64,000 nucleotides of DNA, taken from NCBI GenBank assembly GCA_003538625.1, contig DPRR01000007.1:186001-250000 (forward strand). The letters run 5' to 3'. The notes beneath the pieces were generated by a model. The model was not told the origin of the DNA. It did no database searches and saw only the letters and a list, made by a program, of their open reading frames with translations. The stretch comes from Ignavibacteriales bacterium (GTDB lineage Bacteria > Bacteroidota > Ignavibacteria > Ignavibacteriales > Ignavibacteriaceae). The position numbers and the translations under genes are program-made. Every line of letters begins with the position of its first letter. Within the stretch, counting starts at the first letter, position 1. Below are positions 25,845-34,901 of the stretch, one piece after another.

Positions 25845-26231
25845 TTAATATTCGTTAAAATACTGGGGCGGAATTAATTTTCTGCCCATATATCCTGAAT
25901 CGATTTCATGGTAATAAAGAATGTCATCTTCATCACTCCTCCAGCATAAATAAACTTCCTGTCCATCAATCATTGAAGGAAAATCTATAAGACCAATCTG
26001 GAATTTTGTGTCTTTATAATAACATCCGATTTCTTCAAGTTCAGATAAAAAACCATTAACCTCAGCGGCTAATTTTTTAATTCTTATATCCTCTTCAATC
26101 CCATTATTTATTTCTTCAGCTATCAGGCGCATTTCACGGGTTGTCTGCAGTATATCTCTAACTATATTTTTTACTAATGGCAAGGTTTTGCGTGCTTCAT
26201 CAGGAGTAAAGTATTTTGTTTCGGTCGTCAT
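25845..26231 (-). CDS. DUF2203 family protein
   Basis: A 128-residue cytoplasmic protein with the DUF2203 pattern: FTPDEARKTLPLVKNIVRDI at the start, a helical middle, and a C-terminal DFPSMIDGQEVYLCWRSDED with the Cys-Trp and acidic cluster that define the family. The function is not established. The start MTTETKYFT at 26231 is preferred. In-frame ATGs exist at 26243 and 26261, but the conserved region begins directly after 26231. Confidence 0.8.
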   Translation of the reverse strand: MTTETKYFTPDEARKTLPLVKNIVRDILQTTREMRLIAEEINNGIEEDIRIKKLAAEVNGFLSELEEIGCYYKDTKFQIGLIDFPSMIDGQEVYLCWRSDEDDILYYHEIDSGYMGRKLIPPQYFNEY

Positions 26232-26401
26232 AATATTTCTCATAAAATTGATTCGTGGCAAAAATACAATTTTAAACCGTTAAAAAAAGTTCACTTTAAA
26301 CTAATTTACCTGGAATTCAGTTTTATTTTTATTTAACGAATTAATGGAATCCTTTATGAATAGAATGCCTCTAACGTTAATAATAAAATATTATTTATAA
26401 T

Positions 26402-27019
26402 ATGCGAAATAATGAATTGATAAACCTGGGTTTTCTAACTTATAGTGAATTGAGAAATGAATTAACCAGACAAATAAGCATTTCAGATGTAAGTGTCTTA
26501 AATGAAATTGATAGAAAGCGATATGATTTATGCAGATTGAATTATCAAAGAACCACACGGCTTGAAAAAACATTTATTCCCGAAGACGAGACAATTCAAA
26601 TTTTTTCCCTTATTGATAAAATCCAAACCTGGGTTGTGATTACTGAAACCTGGTGTGGCGATTCTGCACAGAATATTCCCGTGATCGCAAAGCTTGCAAG
26701 GTTAAGTGATAAAATTAATCTTAAATTTGTCTTACGCGAATTAAATCCTGAATTTATGAATACTTATTTAACAAATGGTGCCAGAAGTATTCCGAAGCTG
26801 ATTGCCTTTGATGATAACGAAAAAGAGATATTTAGCTGGGGACCAAGACCAGAAGCCGCACAAAAAATTTATGCGGATTTAAAAAGTACAGGTTTAGAAA
26901 AATCTTTTATTAATAAAGAGCTGCACTTTTGGTATGGAAGAAATCGCGGTAAAGAAGTTGAAAGAGAGATGAAAGAATTAATCGAGAAAATATTAAGCGC
27001 CTCTACTGTTAAATTGTAA
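26402..27019 (+). CDS. Thioredoxin-family protein with a single active-site cysteine
   Basis: A 205-residue thioredoxin-fold protein. The equivalent of the redox motif reads TWCGDSAQNIP (near residue 80), so the resolving cysteine of CxxC is replaced by Ser. The cis-Pro region is GARSIPKLIAFD. Such Thioredoxin_9-like proteins occur widely in Bacteroidota. The role is unknown, and disulfide reductase activity of the classical dithiol type is unlikely. It overlaps the convergent histidine kinase gene by 11 bases. Confidence 0.75.
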   Translation: MRNNELINLGFLTYSELRNELTRQISISDVSVLNEIDRKRYDLCRLNYQRTTRLEKTFIPEDETIQIFSLIDKIQTWVVITETWCGDSAQNIPVIAKLARLSDKINLKFVLRELNPEFMNTYLTNGARSIPKLIAFDDNEKEIFSWGPRPEAAQKIYADLKSTGLEKSFINKELHFWYGRNRGKEVEREMKELIEKILSASTVKL

Positions 27020-28436
27020 TAACAAATTCGATAAATCCATCCTCACGCGATTTAACAGCGATATTACCTTCGTGTATTTCAACTATTGATTTAACAATTG
27101 AAAGTCCCAATCCAATCCCGCCTAATTCTCTGTTGCGTGAATAGTCTGTCTTATAGAATCTTTCAAAAAGTTTAGGTAAAATTTCCTGTGGTATCGGTTC
27201 GCTATAATTTGAAATACTAATCAATCCTTTTCCATCTTTATTTTTACCTGCTTTTATAACAACATCGCTATTTTCATTTCCATATTTAATTGCGTTATCA
27301 ATTAAATTTATTATTACACGTTTAATTAAACTTGCATCAACATTTACCTTAAAATTATCCGGAACATCGCAGTTAAAAATTAATTTAATGTTTTTGTTTT
27401 CAGCCACTCCTGCAAATTTTTTAACTGAATCCTGCACAATTGCTGCTAATTCCGTTGGCGCTTTTTCTATTTTAACCAGCGAGTAATCAAGTTTTGATAT
27501 ATAGAATAGATGTTCAACTATATTTATAAGTCTTAAGGTTTCTTCATAATTGCTGCGTAAAATAGCCTCGTATTCAGCGGGAGTTTTTTTTGATTTTAGA
27601 GCTATTTCAATTTCTCCTCTTAATATAGTTAACGGTGTTTTTAATTCGTGAGATGCTGATATAGAAAACTGATTCATATAATCAATCGCGGTTTTTATTC
27701 TTTGAATCATCTTGTTCATAGTTGTAACAAGCCTACCATACTCATCGTTAAAATCTCCCCCGTCAATAATTTTTGTAAGATTTTGTGCAGTTATTTCATT
27801 AGTTTCTTTTATGATTTTATCAATCCTGTTTAGCGCACGAAATGATATTATAGAGCCGCCTATCAATGAGAAAAGAAGAAAAATTGGAGCAATCAGAATG
27901 TAAATATCAGTCAGGCTTTCAAGAGTTTGGTCAATAAGCTGAATAGGAAATGCAACTATTATTTTATACCCTTCTTTATCAAGATAAGCTGCTCTTATAA
28001 TGTGTTTTGATAATAATGTATCTGCAAAAGTATAAATACCGGAATGCACTTCTGTGGAGTCGGGATTTTTAAGAATATTCTCCATCAAATTTGCAGTGCT
28101 GAAAATATTTTTATTTTTATAACTTACCTGCACAAAAGTATTTTTAGGGTTTAGTGCCACAGCTTCAAATATCAAATCGTACACAAGTTCATTAGGAGAA
28201 CTATAAATAGAATCGGATTTGAATTCCTGCAGATCAACATTACTTTCTTTAACAAAACGATAGATCATTTTTGCCTGTTTGCTCAATGAGACATCAAGTT
28301 CATCATATAAATTATGCTTAAGATATGCATAGATTACAAAACCAATTACTACTTCCAGCAATAGAAATACGGCAGAATACCAAAGCGTGGTTTTAAATCT
28401 TGTGGTTTTAAAATATTTGATGGCGTCAGAAAGCAT
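27009..28436 (-). CDS. Sensor histidine kinase (HAMP-HisKA-HATPase)
   Basis: A 475-residue membrane kinase. TM1 is at about 18-38, a periplasmic sensor region at 39-175, TM2 at about 178-200, and HAMP at about 200-252. HisKA follows with phospho-acceptor His in SASHELKTPLT (near 265), then HATPase_c with the N box (NLIDNAIKYGN), G1 and the GIGLGLSIVKSIVE G2 box. The architecture is like CusS/ArlS-type partners of OmpR regulators. It lies 33 bases downstream of the response regulator, so the pair is an operon. The stimulus is unknown. Confidence 0.92.
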   Translation of the reverse strand: MLSDAIKYFKTTRFKTTLWYSAVFLLLEVVIGFVIYAYLKHNLYDELDVSLSKQAKMIYRFVKESNVDLQEFKSDSIYSSPNELVYDLIFEAVALNPKNTFVQVSYKNKNIFSTANLMENILKNPDSTEVHSGIYTFADTLLSKHIIRAAYLDKEGYKIIVAFPIQLIDQTLESLTDIYILIAPIFLLFSLIGGSIISFRALNRIDKIIKETNEITAQNLTKIIDGGDFNDEYGRLVTTMNKMIQRIKTAIDYMNQFSISASHELKTPLTILRGEIEIALKSKKTPAEYEAILRSNYEETLRLINIVEHLFYISKLDYSLVKIEKAPTELAAIVQDSVKKFAGVAENKNIKLIFNCDVPDNFKVNVDASLIKRVIINLIDNAIKYGNENSDVVIKAGKNKDGKGLISISNYSEPIPQEILPKLFERFYKTDYSRNRELGGIGLGLSIVKSIVEIHEGNIAVKSREDGFIEFVITI

Positions 28437-28469
28437 TTTAGAAATGGTTACATATCAAATTAAAGTTGA

Positions 28470-29141
28470 TCAGTTTTCTTTTAGCATATATCCAATTCCT
28501 CTTACAGTTTGCAGCATTGGTTTATCAAAACCCTTATCAATTTTGTTTCTAAGCTTGTTTATATAAACATCAATTACGTTGGTGTCAGAATCAAAGTGAT
28601 AATCATATACATGTTCAGATAATTTAACTCTTGATATAACATGATTTTTATTCCGCATTAAATATTCAAGTATTGAATATTCTTTCGGCGTCAAAAAAAT
28701 TTCTGTTTCTTTCCGGAAGGCTTTGTGCAGCTGAGTATCTATTTGAAGATCATCTACTTTCAATATTACATTTTTTTCGGAATTATTTCTTCTTAATAAT
28801 GCTCTTACTCTTGCCAGCAATTCATCAAATGCAAAAGGTTTAGGCAAATAATCATCTGCGCCGGAATCTAATCCTAACACCTTATCTGAAATATCATCCT
28901 TAGCTGTTAACATTAAAACCGGGGTGGTAATTTTTTCTTTCCGCAGATCTTTTAGAATTGATATGCCGTCTTTATAAGGCAGCATTATATCCATGATTAT
29001 TAAATCGTATTCGTCAGAAAAAGCCAGCCTGCTTCCTTCTTTTCCATCCAATGCAACATCAACCGAATAATAATCCTCTTCCAATCCTTTTTTAACAAAG
29101 GATGCTACTTTTTTTTCGTCTTCAACAACAAGAATTCTCAT
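28470..29141 (-). CDS. OmpR/PhoB-family response regulator
   Basis: A 223-residue transcription factor. The receiver domain (1-118) has the acidic pocket VEDE, phospho-acceptor Asp51 (LIIMDIMLP) and the conserved Lys in LPKPFAF. A winged-helix DNA-binding domain (about 125-222) ends in YINKLRNKIDKGF and TVRGIGYML. It is the cognate partner of the downstream kinase. A terminator of the gene upstream separates it from the exported Lys-rich protein gene, so the pair starts its own transcript. Confidence 0.93.
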   Translation of the reverse strand: MRILVVEDEKKVASFVKKGLEEDYYSVDVALDGKEGSRLAFSDEYDLIIMDIMLPYKDGISILKDLRKEKITTPVLMLTAKDDISDKVLGLDSGADDYLPKPFAFDELLARVRALLRRNNSEKNVILKVDDLQIDTQLHKAFRKETEIFLTPKEYSILEYLMRNKNHVISRVKLSEHVYDYHFDSDTNVIDVYINKLRNKIDKGFDKPMLQTVRGIGYMLKEN

Positions 29142-29152
29142 AATTAAAATTA

Positions 29153-29184
29153 GTAAAAAAAAAGGAGAGATATTATCTCTCCTT
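29153..29184 (-). terminator. Intrinsic terminator after the Lys-rich exported protein gene
   Basis: On the minus strand AAGGAGAGAT-AAT-ATCTCTCCTT (10-bp stem) runs straight into nine T residues. It lies 23 bases after the stop of the gene at 29207-29545 and just before the response regulator start. Confidence 0.88.
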
Positions 29185-29206
29185 AAGTGAAATACCCGGA
29201 TTAATT

Positions 29207-29545
29207 TTATTTCTTAGTTTTATCGTTCGGCTTTTTTTCTGATTTATTAGTAATCATTTTATGATGCTTCAATTCGCTTTCCATCTTTTTCATATCCTTC
29301 CCGGTATTTTTTTTCATATCGTTTTTAACCATTGCAGTGTTTTCTTTGATTTTAGTTTTTTTGTCAGTAATAACTGTTTTTGCAGTTTGTTTAACGTCGC
29401 CAACTTTATTATTTATTTTCTGAACAGTTGTTTTCCCTTTGCTATCGGGATATTTTGAATCTTTGCTTTGTGCCATTATTGATGTGTTTACTGCAAATGT
29501 AATCATCATTACAGCTACTGCCAAGGCGAACAATTTGTTTTTCAT
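29207..29545 (-). CDS. Small exported lysine-rich protein, unknown function
   Basis: A 112-residue protein with a clear signal peptide (MKNKLFALAVAVMMITFAVN and on, cleavage after SIMA). The mature part of about 87 residues is strongly basic, helical and free of cysteine: KINNKVGDVKQTAKTVITDK, then repeated Lys/Met/Asp runs. It may bind nucleic acid, phosphate-rich polymer or membrane. No family is recognised. It has its own strong terminator. Confidence 0.7.
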   Translation of the reverse strand: MKNKLFALAVAVMMITFAVNTSIMAQSKDSKYPDSKGKTTVQKINNKVGDVKQTAKTVITDKKTKIKENTAMVKNDMKKNTGKDMKKMESELKHHKMITNKSEKKPNDKTKK

Positions 29546-29655
29546 ATCGAACTCCTATTAGAATTGTTATTGATAAATTTTGATTAAGTAATAAGCATCT
29601 TAAAACTTACTGTGTAAACATAATTTTTAATCATTAAGATTATCTTAAAAAATTA

Positions 29656-29997
29656 TTAAAAAATATTAATCCTGTTTTTCATTTTATCATTTAGCAAATT
29701 GTTTGAAAAGTTTTCATAAAGTTCATCATTTCGTTTTAACTCTATTTCTCGAACTCTGATGAAATCTTCCTTGGCTCCTTTAAGATCACCAATATCTGCT
29801 TTAACAGTTGCACGGTTAAATAAGGCAGCGCTGGATTCCGGATTAAGCTCTAGTGCTTTATTAAAATTTTCCAGGGCCTCTTTATACTTACCTTCATCAG
29901 CTTTACTTGAACCTTTTAAATTGTAGTAGAAAGAAAAAATTTCTTCCAGATTTAGATCTGTTGGCGGCTGCTGAGAGATGTTATTAAAATATTCCAT
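29656..29997 (-). CDS. Tetratricopeptide repeat protein
   Basis: A 113-residue protein with about two TPR units (about 25-93: KGSSKADEGKYKEALENFNK followed by ALELNPESSAALFNRATVKA). These form a small helical scaffold for protein-protein contacts. There is no signal peptide or membrane segment. It lies upstream of the Lys-rich protein gene with a 110-base gap. A partner is not evident. Confidence 0.8.
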   Translation of the reverse strand: MEYFNNISQQPPTDLNLEEIFSFYYNLKGSSKADEGKYKEALENFNKALELNPESSAALFNRATVKADIGDLKGAKEDFIRVREIELKRNDELYENFSNNLLNDKMKNRINIF

Positions 29998-30398
29998 TAC
30001 GAGCTCCTTAAGAATTTAATGTTAATGATGATTAGCTTAGCCGGGTTCATACTCCCTTAATTCCTATGCAAATTTATAAGTTATGTATTAACTTAAGATT
30101 AACTGATTATTAATAAATATTAATCAAGATTTTGACATTGGGCTATGAGAGAAGAAATATTACGTTCAAGATATGAGAAACATTGATCATCCATTTCTAT
30201 CTTTTTTGAGAATTGAGGTATAAAAGGTTTATTTATCATATCATTACGATTCAAAACGACAGCATAAAATATCCTCAGCTTAGCATAATTTTTGCAATAA
30301 TAAACGTTTAAGATTTTGCATGGTTAATAGTTGCTTTTTCACATACAACAATATTTATTATTATTCAACTAATCTTTTCACCAACTAAGGAACCAGCT
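29998..30398. other. Gene-free divergent interval
   Basis: About 400 bases between divergent genes, very AT-rich, with no recognisable gene, RNA or strong hairpin. It must contain promoters in both directions. A sigma-54-like string (TAGCAT, 5 bases, TTGC) occurs at 30281-30295 but has a substitution in the invariant GG, so I do not call it. Confidence 0.6.
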
Positions 30399-32747
30399 AT
30401 GAAAAAACTGCTACAGCTTTTTACTGTTTCAATTCTTATTCTGCAATCAAATATTTTTCCACAATCACCTGTTGTTCAACAAATAATTAATTCTGTCAAT
30501 CAGGATTCAATTATATATTTTGTTCGTGAACTATCAGGAAATGTTGCAACCATTATTAATGGAACACCTCAAACAATTTTATCCCGGAATAAATATCAAC
30601 CCGGCAATGCACTTGCAGAAACTTATATAAAACAAAAATTACAGTATTACGGATTGACGACAACAATTCAGCCATTCGGCAGCGGCGGTACAGGTAAAAA
30701 TGTTTACGCTGTGCAGCCCGGAACAGAATTTCAAAATAAAAAATATATTATCTGCGCTCACTTTGATGACATGCCAACCGGAACAATTGCTCCGGGTGCT
30801 GATGATAATGCAAGCGGAACTGCAGCAGTAATAGAAGCCGCAAGAATATTTTCACAATACAACTTTCCTTTTACTATTGTTTATGCTTTGTGGGATGAAG
30901 AAGAACAAGGATTAGTCGGCAGCGAATACTATGCTATGCAAGCTGCAAATGCAGGGGATTCAATTCTTGGTGTTATAAATCTGGATATGATAGCCTATGA
31001 TGGTAACGGTGATGGCAATGCTGATGTGCATACAAGTTCAATTGCAAATACCAACTCTCTTAAAGATAAAATGCTTGAAGCAAATCTTCTTTACGGAATT
31101 AATCTTGATTTAGATGTTGTTCCTGCTCAACCATACAGCGATCATCAATCTTTTTTAAATCATGGATATGGGGCAATACTATTGATAGAAGACGATAATG
31201 ATTTTCATCCTTATTATCACACAACTAATGATCTGCTTCAATATTACAATCAGGCTTATTACCTTAAAAGTTCAAAGCTGGCATTTGCAACTCTTGCAAC
31301 CTTTGCACTAAATCTTAATCTTGATATTTCTCATACTCCTATAGCATCAATGACGTCATCGCAGCCGATTAATACCTCTGCCTTTGTCTCTTCAGGTTTG
31401 CAAATCGGAACGGGAGCTTTAGCCCCAAGATTATATTACAGAACAAAGCAAAGCGGCGGAACATTTGGTAATTTTATAGAAGTAACCGGTTCAGCTACAG
31501 AAAGCGGAAATTATAACTTTTCGATTCCAGCTTTACCGCTTGGAACAGTTTGTCAGTATTACATTGCTGCACAGGATGCAAACTCAACAATAGTAAAAAC
31601 TTTACCAACAGGCGGCAGCGGATTTAATCCTCCAGGTAATATACCGCCAACAAATTTTTATCAATTCTTTGTTGCGCCGTTAACAGTTGCAATGTATGAT
31701 GAAGCAAACAACATTAATAATTGGACTGCGGTAGGAACCTGGAATATTACTACAGCAAAATTTGTATCTGCACCTACTTCATTTACAGATTCTCCCGGGG
31801 GAAATTATTTAGCCAACACAACTTCATCGCTTAAGTACAACAACCAGATTGGACTAACTGATGTATTAGGGGCTATTTTAGAATTTGACACTCAATGGAG
31901 TATTGAAACTGATTGGGATTATGGACAGGTTCAACTTTCTACAAATAATGGAGCTACTTGGATTTCACTTACGGGTCAATATACAAATCCGGGAACAGGT
32001 ACTTTTCAACCAAACGGCGAACCTTTGTATGATGGAACACAATCCACATGGGTTCACGAATCAATAGACATTTCAAATTATGCTGATCAGCAAATTACTT
32101 TAAGATATTATTTCCGTTCTGATAATTCTGTACAGCAAGACGGCTGGTATGTTGATAATATAAAAATCTCTGTTTACAGCGGCGTTGTTCCTGTTGAATT
32201 GGTTTCATTTACAACTTCGGTTATAAATAATACTATCGATTTAAATTGGATAACTGCTACAGAATTAAATAACTCAGGTTTCGAGATCCAAAAATCATCC
32301 GATAATATTGAATGGAATAAGATTGGATTTGTAACAGGCAGCGGAACATCTACTGAAGTTCAAAATTATTCTTTTGTTGATCAAAATCCCGTTGTAGGAA
32401 AGTCTTTTTATCGGCTAAAGCAAGTAGATTTTGACGGTACATCCGAGTATTCAAATACTATTGAAGTACTATTTGGTAATGTTGTTGATTATGCATTGCA
32501 GCAGAATTATCCTAATCCGTTTAATCCAACAACAACAATTAATTATTCAATAAAAGAAAAAGGATACGTTGAGTTAAAGATTTTTGATTTGCTTGGAAGT
32601 GAGATTACAACTATCGTTAACGAAGAAAAAGCTCCGGGTAATTATGAAGTTTTATTTGATGCTTCAGGTTTATCAAGCGGGCTCTATTTGTACACGATTA
32701 AATCCGGTAGTTTCATCCAAACACGTAAAATGCTGTTGATGAAATAA
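30399..32747 (+). CDS. Secreted M28-family aminopeptidase with T9SS sorting domain
   Basis: A 782-residue exported zinc peptidase. After the signal peptide (about 1-21) comes an M28 domain (about 90-305) with the two-zinc ligands visible: His in CAHFDDMP, Asp in GADDNASGT, catalytic Glu pair in WDEEEQGL, Asp in INLDMIAYD and His in PYSDHQSF. A beta-sandwich region with an immune-inhibitor/MAM-like look (about 430-590) precedes the shared PVELVSFTTSV module and the QNYPNPFNPTTTINY sorting domain. It is expected at the cell surface or in the medium, digesting peptides. Confidence 0.9.
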   Translation: MKKLLQLFTVSILILQSNIFPQSPVVQQIINSVNQDSIIYFVRELSGNVATIINGTPQTILSRNKYQPGNALAETYIKQKLQYYGLTTTIQPFGSGGTGKNVYAVQPGTEFQNKKYIICAHFDDMPTGTIAPGADDNASGTAAVIEAARIFSQYNFPFTIVYALWDEEEQGLVGSEYYAMQAANAGDSILGVINLDMIAYDGNGDGNADVHTSSIANTNSLKDKMLEANLLYGINLDLDVVPAQPYSDHQSFLNHGYGAILLIEDDNDFHPYYHTTNDLLQYYNQAYYLKSSKLAFATLATFALNLNLDISHTPIASMTSSQPINTSAFVSSGLQIGTGALAPRLYYRTKQSGGTFGNFIEVTGSATESGNYNFSIPALPLGTVCQYYIAAQDANSTIVKTLPTGGSGFNPPGNIPPTNFYQFFVAPLTVAMYDEANNINNWTAVGTWNITTAKFVSAPTSFTDSPGGNYLANTTSSLKYNNQIGLTDVLGAILEFDTQWSIETDWDYGQVQLSTNNGATWISLTGQYTNPGTGTFQPNGEPLYDGTQSTWVHESIDISNYADQQITLRYYFRSDNSVQQDGWYVDNIKISVYSGVVPVELVSFTTSVINNTIDLNWITATELNNSGFEIQKSSDNIEWNKIGFVTGSGTSTEVQNYSFVDQNPVVGKSFYRLKQVDFDGTSEYSNTIEVLFGNVVDYALQQNYPNPFNPTTTINYSIKEKGYVELKIFDLLGSEITTIVNEEKAPGNYEVLFDASGLSSGLYLYTIKSGSFIQTRKMLLMK

Positions 32748-32748
32748 A

Positions 32749-32791
32749 AACCTCATCCCTAAATCCCTTCTCCTAAGGAGAAGGGACTTTT
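32749..32791. repeat. Solo half-element (CTCATCCCTAAATCCCTTCT type)
   Basis: CCTCATCCCTAAATCCCTTC leads into the palindrome CCCTTCTCCT-A-AGGAGAAGGG (32765-32785) and GGGACTTTTA. This matches the left half of the units in the 55.7-56.1 kb array, with compensating base changes in the stem. It lies directly after the M28 gene stop. Confidence 0.75.
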
Positions 32792-32796
32792 AAATT

Positions 32797-32823
32797 AAGG
32801 CACGAGCAATCGTGCCTTTTTAT
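32797..32823 (+). terminator. Intrinsic terminator after the M28 peptidase gene
   Basis: The stem AAGGCACGA/TCGTGCCTT (9 bp, loop GCAA) is followed by TTTTATTTT. Confidence 0.88.
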
Positions 32824-32976
32824 TTTCTGCTATTCTAAAATCAATAAATAAAGTAACTATTTTGATATATTTACTTGTCAAATTTTTAATTAACCGTCCA
32901 TCAGAAATTTACTTAATTACGTCATTGCTTTCTCTATTTTTGGCACTCAAAAATTATTAAAAAAGTAAGGACTAAA

Positions 32977-33693
32977 ATGTATAATAAATTTTATATCGGA
33001 ATATTAATCACACTAATTGTATTTACTTTTTCAGGATTGTCAAACGCACAGCAAGCCGGAATCAATCTATCGGTTGCATTACCGCAAGGTGAATTTGGAG
33101 AAGAAGTTGATAATATCGGTTATGGATTAAGCGGTGAGTTTATGTTTCTTTCTCCAAAACCTAAATCTCCTTTTGGTCTGGGATTAAATCTTGGCTACTA
33201 TGTTTACGGAAGCGAAAGCCGAAGTGAACCGATGTATAATATTCCGGAAGTTTTTCTTCGGGTGGATAGAACAAATAATCTTGTAAATTTTCACGTTGTG
33301 TTTGAAGTCGGACTTCCAACTGGTAGAATCAGACCTTATCTGCAAGGACTTTTTGGCGGACAATATTTGTTTACTGAAACATCAGTAAAGAATGAAAGAA
33401 ATTCTGAAGAGTTTGCAAGCAGTACAAACTATGAAGATTGGGCATGGAGTTATGGTGCAGGTGGAGGAATTTCCATTTTACTCAGCGGCGATCCTGTTAC
33501 AGAAGCTAATGCAATTTATCTTGATCTTAAAGCTAGATATTTATTTGGATCAGAAGCAACTTATCTTAAAGAAGGTTCAGTTGAGGTTATAGGACAGCAG
33601 GTAACTTACCATCCAAGTAAATCTAAAATTGATTTATTAACAATTCATGCCGGTGTAAGAATTGCCCTGGATTTTAGTCAGAATGAAAATTAG
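32977..33693 (+). CDS. Outer-membrane beta-barrel protein, unknown function
   Basis: A 238-residue protein with a signal peptide (about 1-24, ending SNAQ). Alternating hydrophobic strands rich in Gly and aromatic residues follow (GYGLSGEFMFL, FGLGLNLGYYVYG, RIRPYLQGLFGGQYLF, WAWSYGAGGGISILL), ending in a strand near the C-terminus (AGVRIALDF). This fits an eight-stranded porin-like or OmpA-like barrel. No enzymatic motif is visible. It starts 10 bases upstream of, and so is probably cotranscribed with, the methyltransferase gene. Confidence 0.72.
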   Translation: MYNKFYIGILITLIVFTFSGLSNAQQAGINLSVALPQGEFGEEVDNIGYGLSGEFMFLSPKPKSPFGLGLNLGYYVYGSESRSEPMYNIPEVFLRVDRTNNLVNFHVVFEVGLPTGRIRPYLQGLFGGQYLFTETSVKNERNSEEFASSTNYEDWAWSYGAGGGISILLSGDPVTEANAIYLDLKARYLFGSEATYLKEGSVEVIGQQVTYHPSKSKIDLLTIHAGVRIALDFSQNEN

Positions 33694-33702
33694 ATATTAA
33701 TA

Positions 33703-34890
33703 ATGCCATCAGTAAAATTAAAAAAGGGTCGTGAAAAATCTTTAAACAGAAAACATCCATGGATTTTTTCAGGAGCAATTAATGCCGTTAAGGATATATC
33801 AAAAAATGGCGAAACAGTTGAAATAATCTCCGGTGATGGCAAATTTTTAGGATACGGCTCCTATTCATCTCATTCACAAATTTCTGTCCGGGTTTTATCT
33901 TTCAAGCCAGAGGATATAATTGATAAAAAATTCATTCAACAAAAAGTTGAAGATGCTGTCCAGTTTCGTAAAAAAATTATTGATGAAGATTTAATAAATG
34001 CATATCGAGTGATAAATGCAGAAAGTGATTTTCTTCCCGGTGTTATTGTTGATAAGTATGCTGATTTTTTAGTATGCCAGTTTTTATCTGCGGGAGCCTG
34101 CTTCTGGAAAAATGATATTCTGGAAATTCTAATTAATATATTTAACCCGGCAGGCATTTATGAACGTTCAGATTCTGAAGCGATAAACAAAGAAGGATTA
34201 ACTCAAACTAAGGGATTACTTTTTGGCAAAGAACCTCCGGACTTAATTGAAGTTGTTGAAAACGGAATCAAGTTTTGCGTGGACGTTCGCATTGGGCATA
34301 AAACGGGTTTTTATCTTGATCAAAGAGATAACAGAAAATTATTACAATCATTTTCTTATGGAAAAGAAATTCTTAATTGTTTTTCATACACCGGCGGATT
34401 TTCTATCTACGCATTTATTGCCGGAGCAAATAAAATAACTAATGTTGATTCATCACCTGAAGCATTGTCACTTTCTGAAAAAAATGTTCTGCTAAATCGG
34501 ATAGATTCATCAAAGTGTGAAAACATACAGGATGATGTTTTTAAATATTTAAGAAAACTCCGTGATACAAATAAGCAATTTGATATTATTATTCTTGATC
34601 CGCCTAAATTTGCTGAATCAGTCAGCCAGATAGAAAAAGCAAGTCGGGGATATAAGGACATAAATCTCTTAGCATTAAAATTACTAAGAAAAGACGGAGT
34701 CTTGTTTACTTTTTCGTGTTCGGGTCATATAGTTCCGGAACTGTTTAATAAAATCATAGCCGATGCAACAACAGACTCCGGAAGAGAAGTTCATATTTTA
34801 AAATATATGACTCAGTCACCAGATCACACGATGTTAACAAGTTTTCCCGAAGGTCTTTATCTGAAAGGACTAGTATGCAAAGTTGTCTAG
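33703..34890 (+). CDS. Class I SAM-dependent rRNA methyltransferase, RlmI-like
   Basis: A 395-residue cytoplasmic enzyme. It has an N-terminal PUA domain (about 1-80: LKKGREKSLNRKHPWIFSGA), a connecting domain and a Rossmann methyltransferase domain (about 185-395). The SAM motif is NCFSYTGGFSIYAFIAGA, and the catalytic-region motif is IIILDPPKFA, as in RlmI/RlmK (23S rRNA m5C) enzymes. FSCSGH near residue 345 carries a cysteine compatible with m5C chemistry. The exact rRNA position is not deducible. Confidence 0.85.
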   Translation: MPSVKLKKGREKSLNRKHPWIFSGAINAVKDISKNGETVEIISGDGKFLGYGSYSSHSQISVRVLSFKPEDIIDKKFIQQKVEDAVQFRKKIIDEDLINAYRVINAESDFLPGVIVDKYADFLVCQFLSAGACFWKNDILEILINIFNPAGIYERSDSEAINKEGLTQTKGLLFGKEPPDLIEVVENGIKFCVDVRIGHKTGFYLDQRDNRKLLQSFSYGKEILNCFSYTGGFSIYAFIAGANKITNVDSSPEALSLSEKNVLLNRIDSSKCENIQDDVFKYLRKLRDTNKQFDIIILDPPKFAESVSQIEKASRGYKDINLLALKLLRKDGVLFTFSCSGHIVPELFNKIIADATTDSGREVHILKYMTQSPDHTMLTSFPEGLYLKGLVCKVV

Positions 34891-34901
34891 TGTTCTCAAA
34901 A

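Noticed and set aside
30281..30295. Sigma-54 promoter-like string TAGCAT, 5 bases, TTGC upstream of the M28 gene
   Set aside because: The -24 element lacks the invariant GG. In AT-rich DNA such partial matches are expected by chance.
30330..30345. TGGTTAATAGTTGC as another sigma-54 candidate
   Set aside because: The spacing between GG and GC is one base too short.
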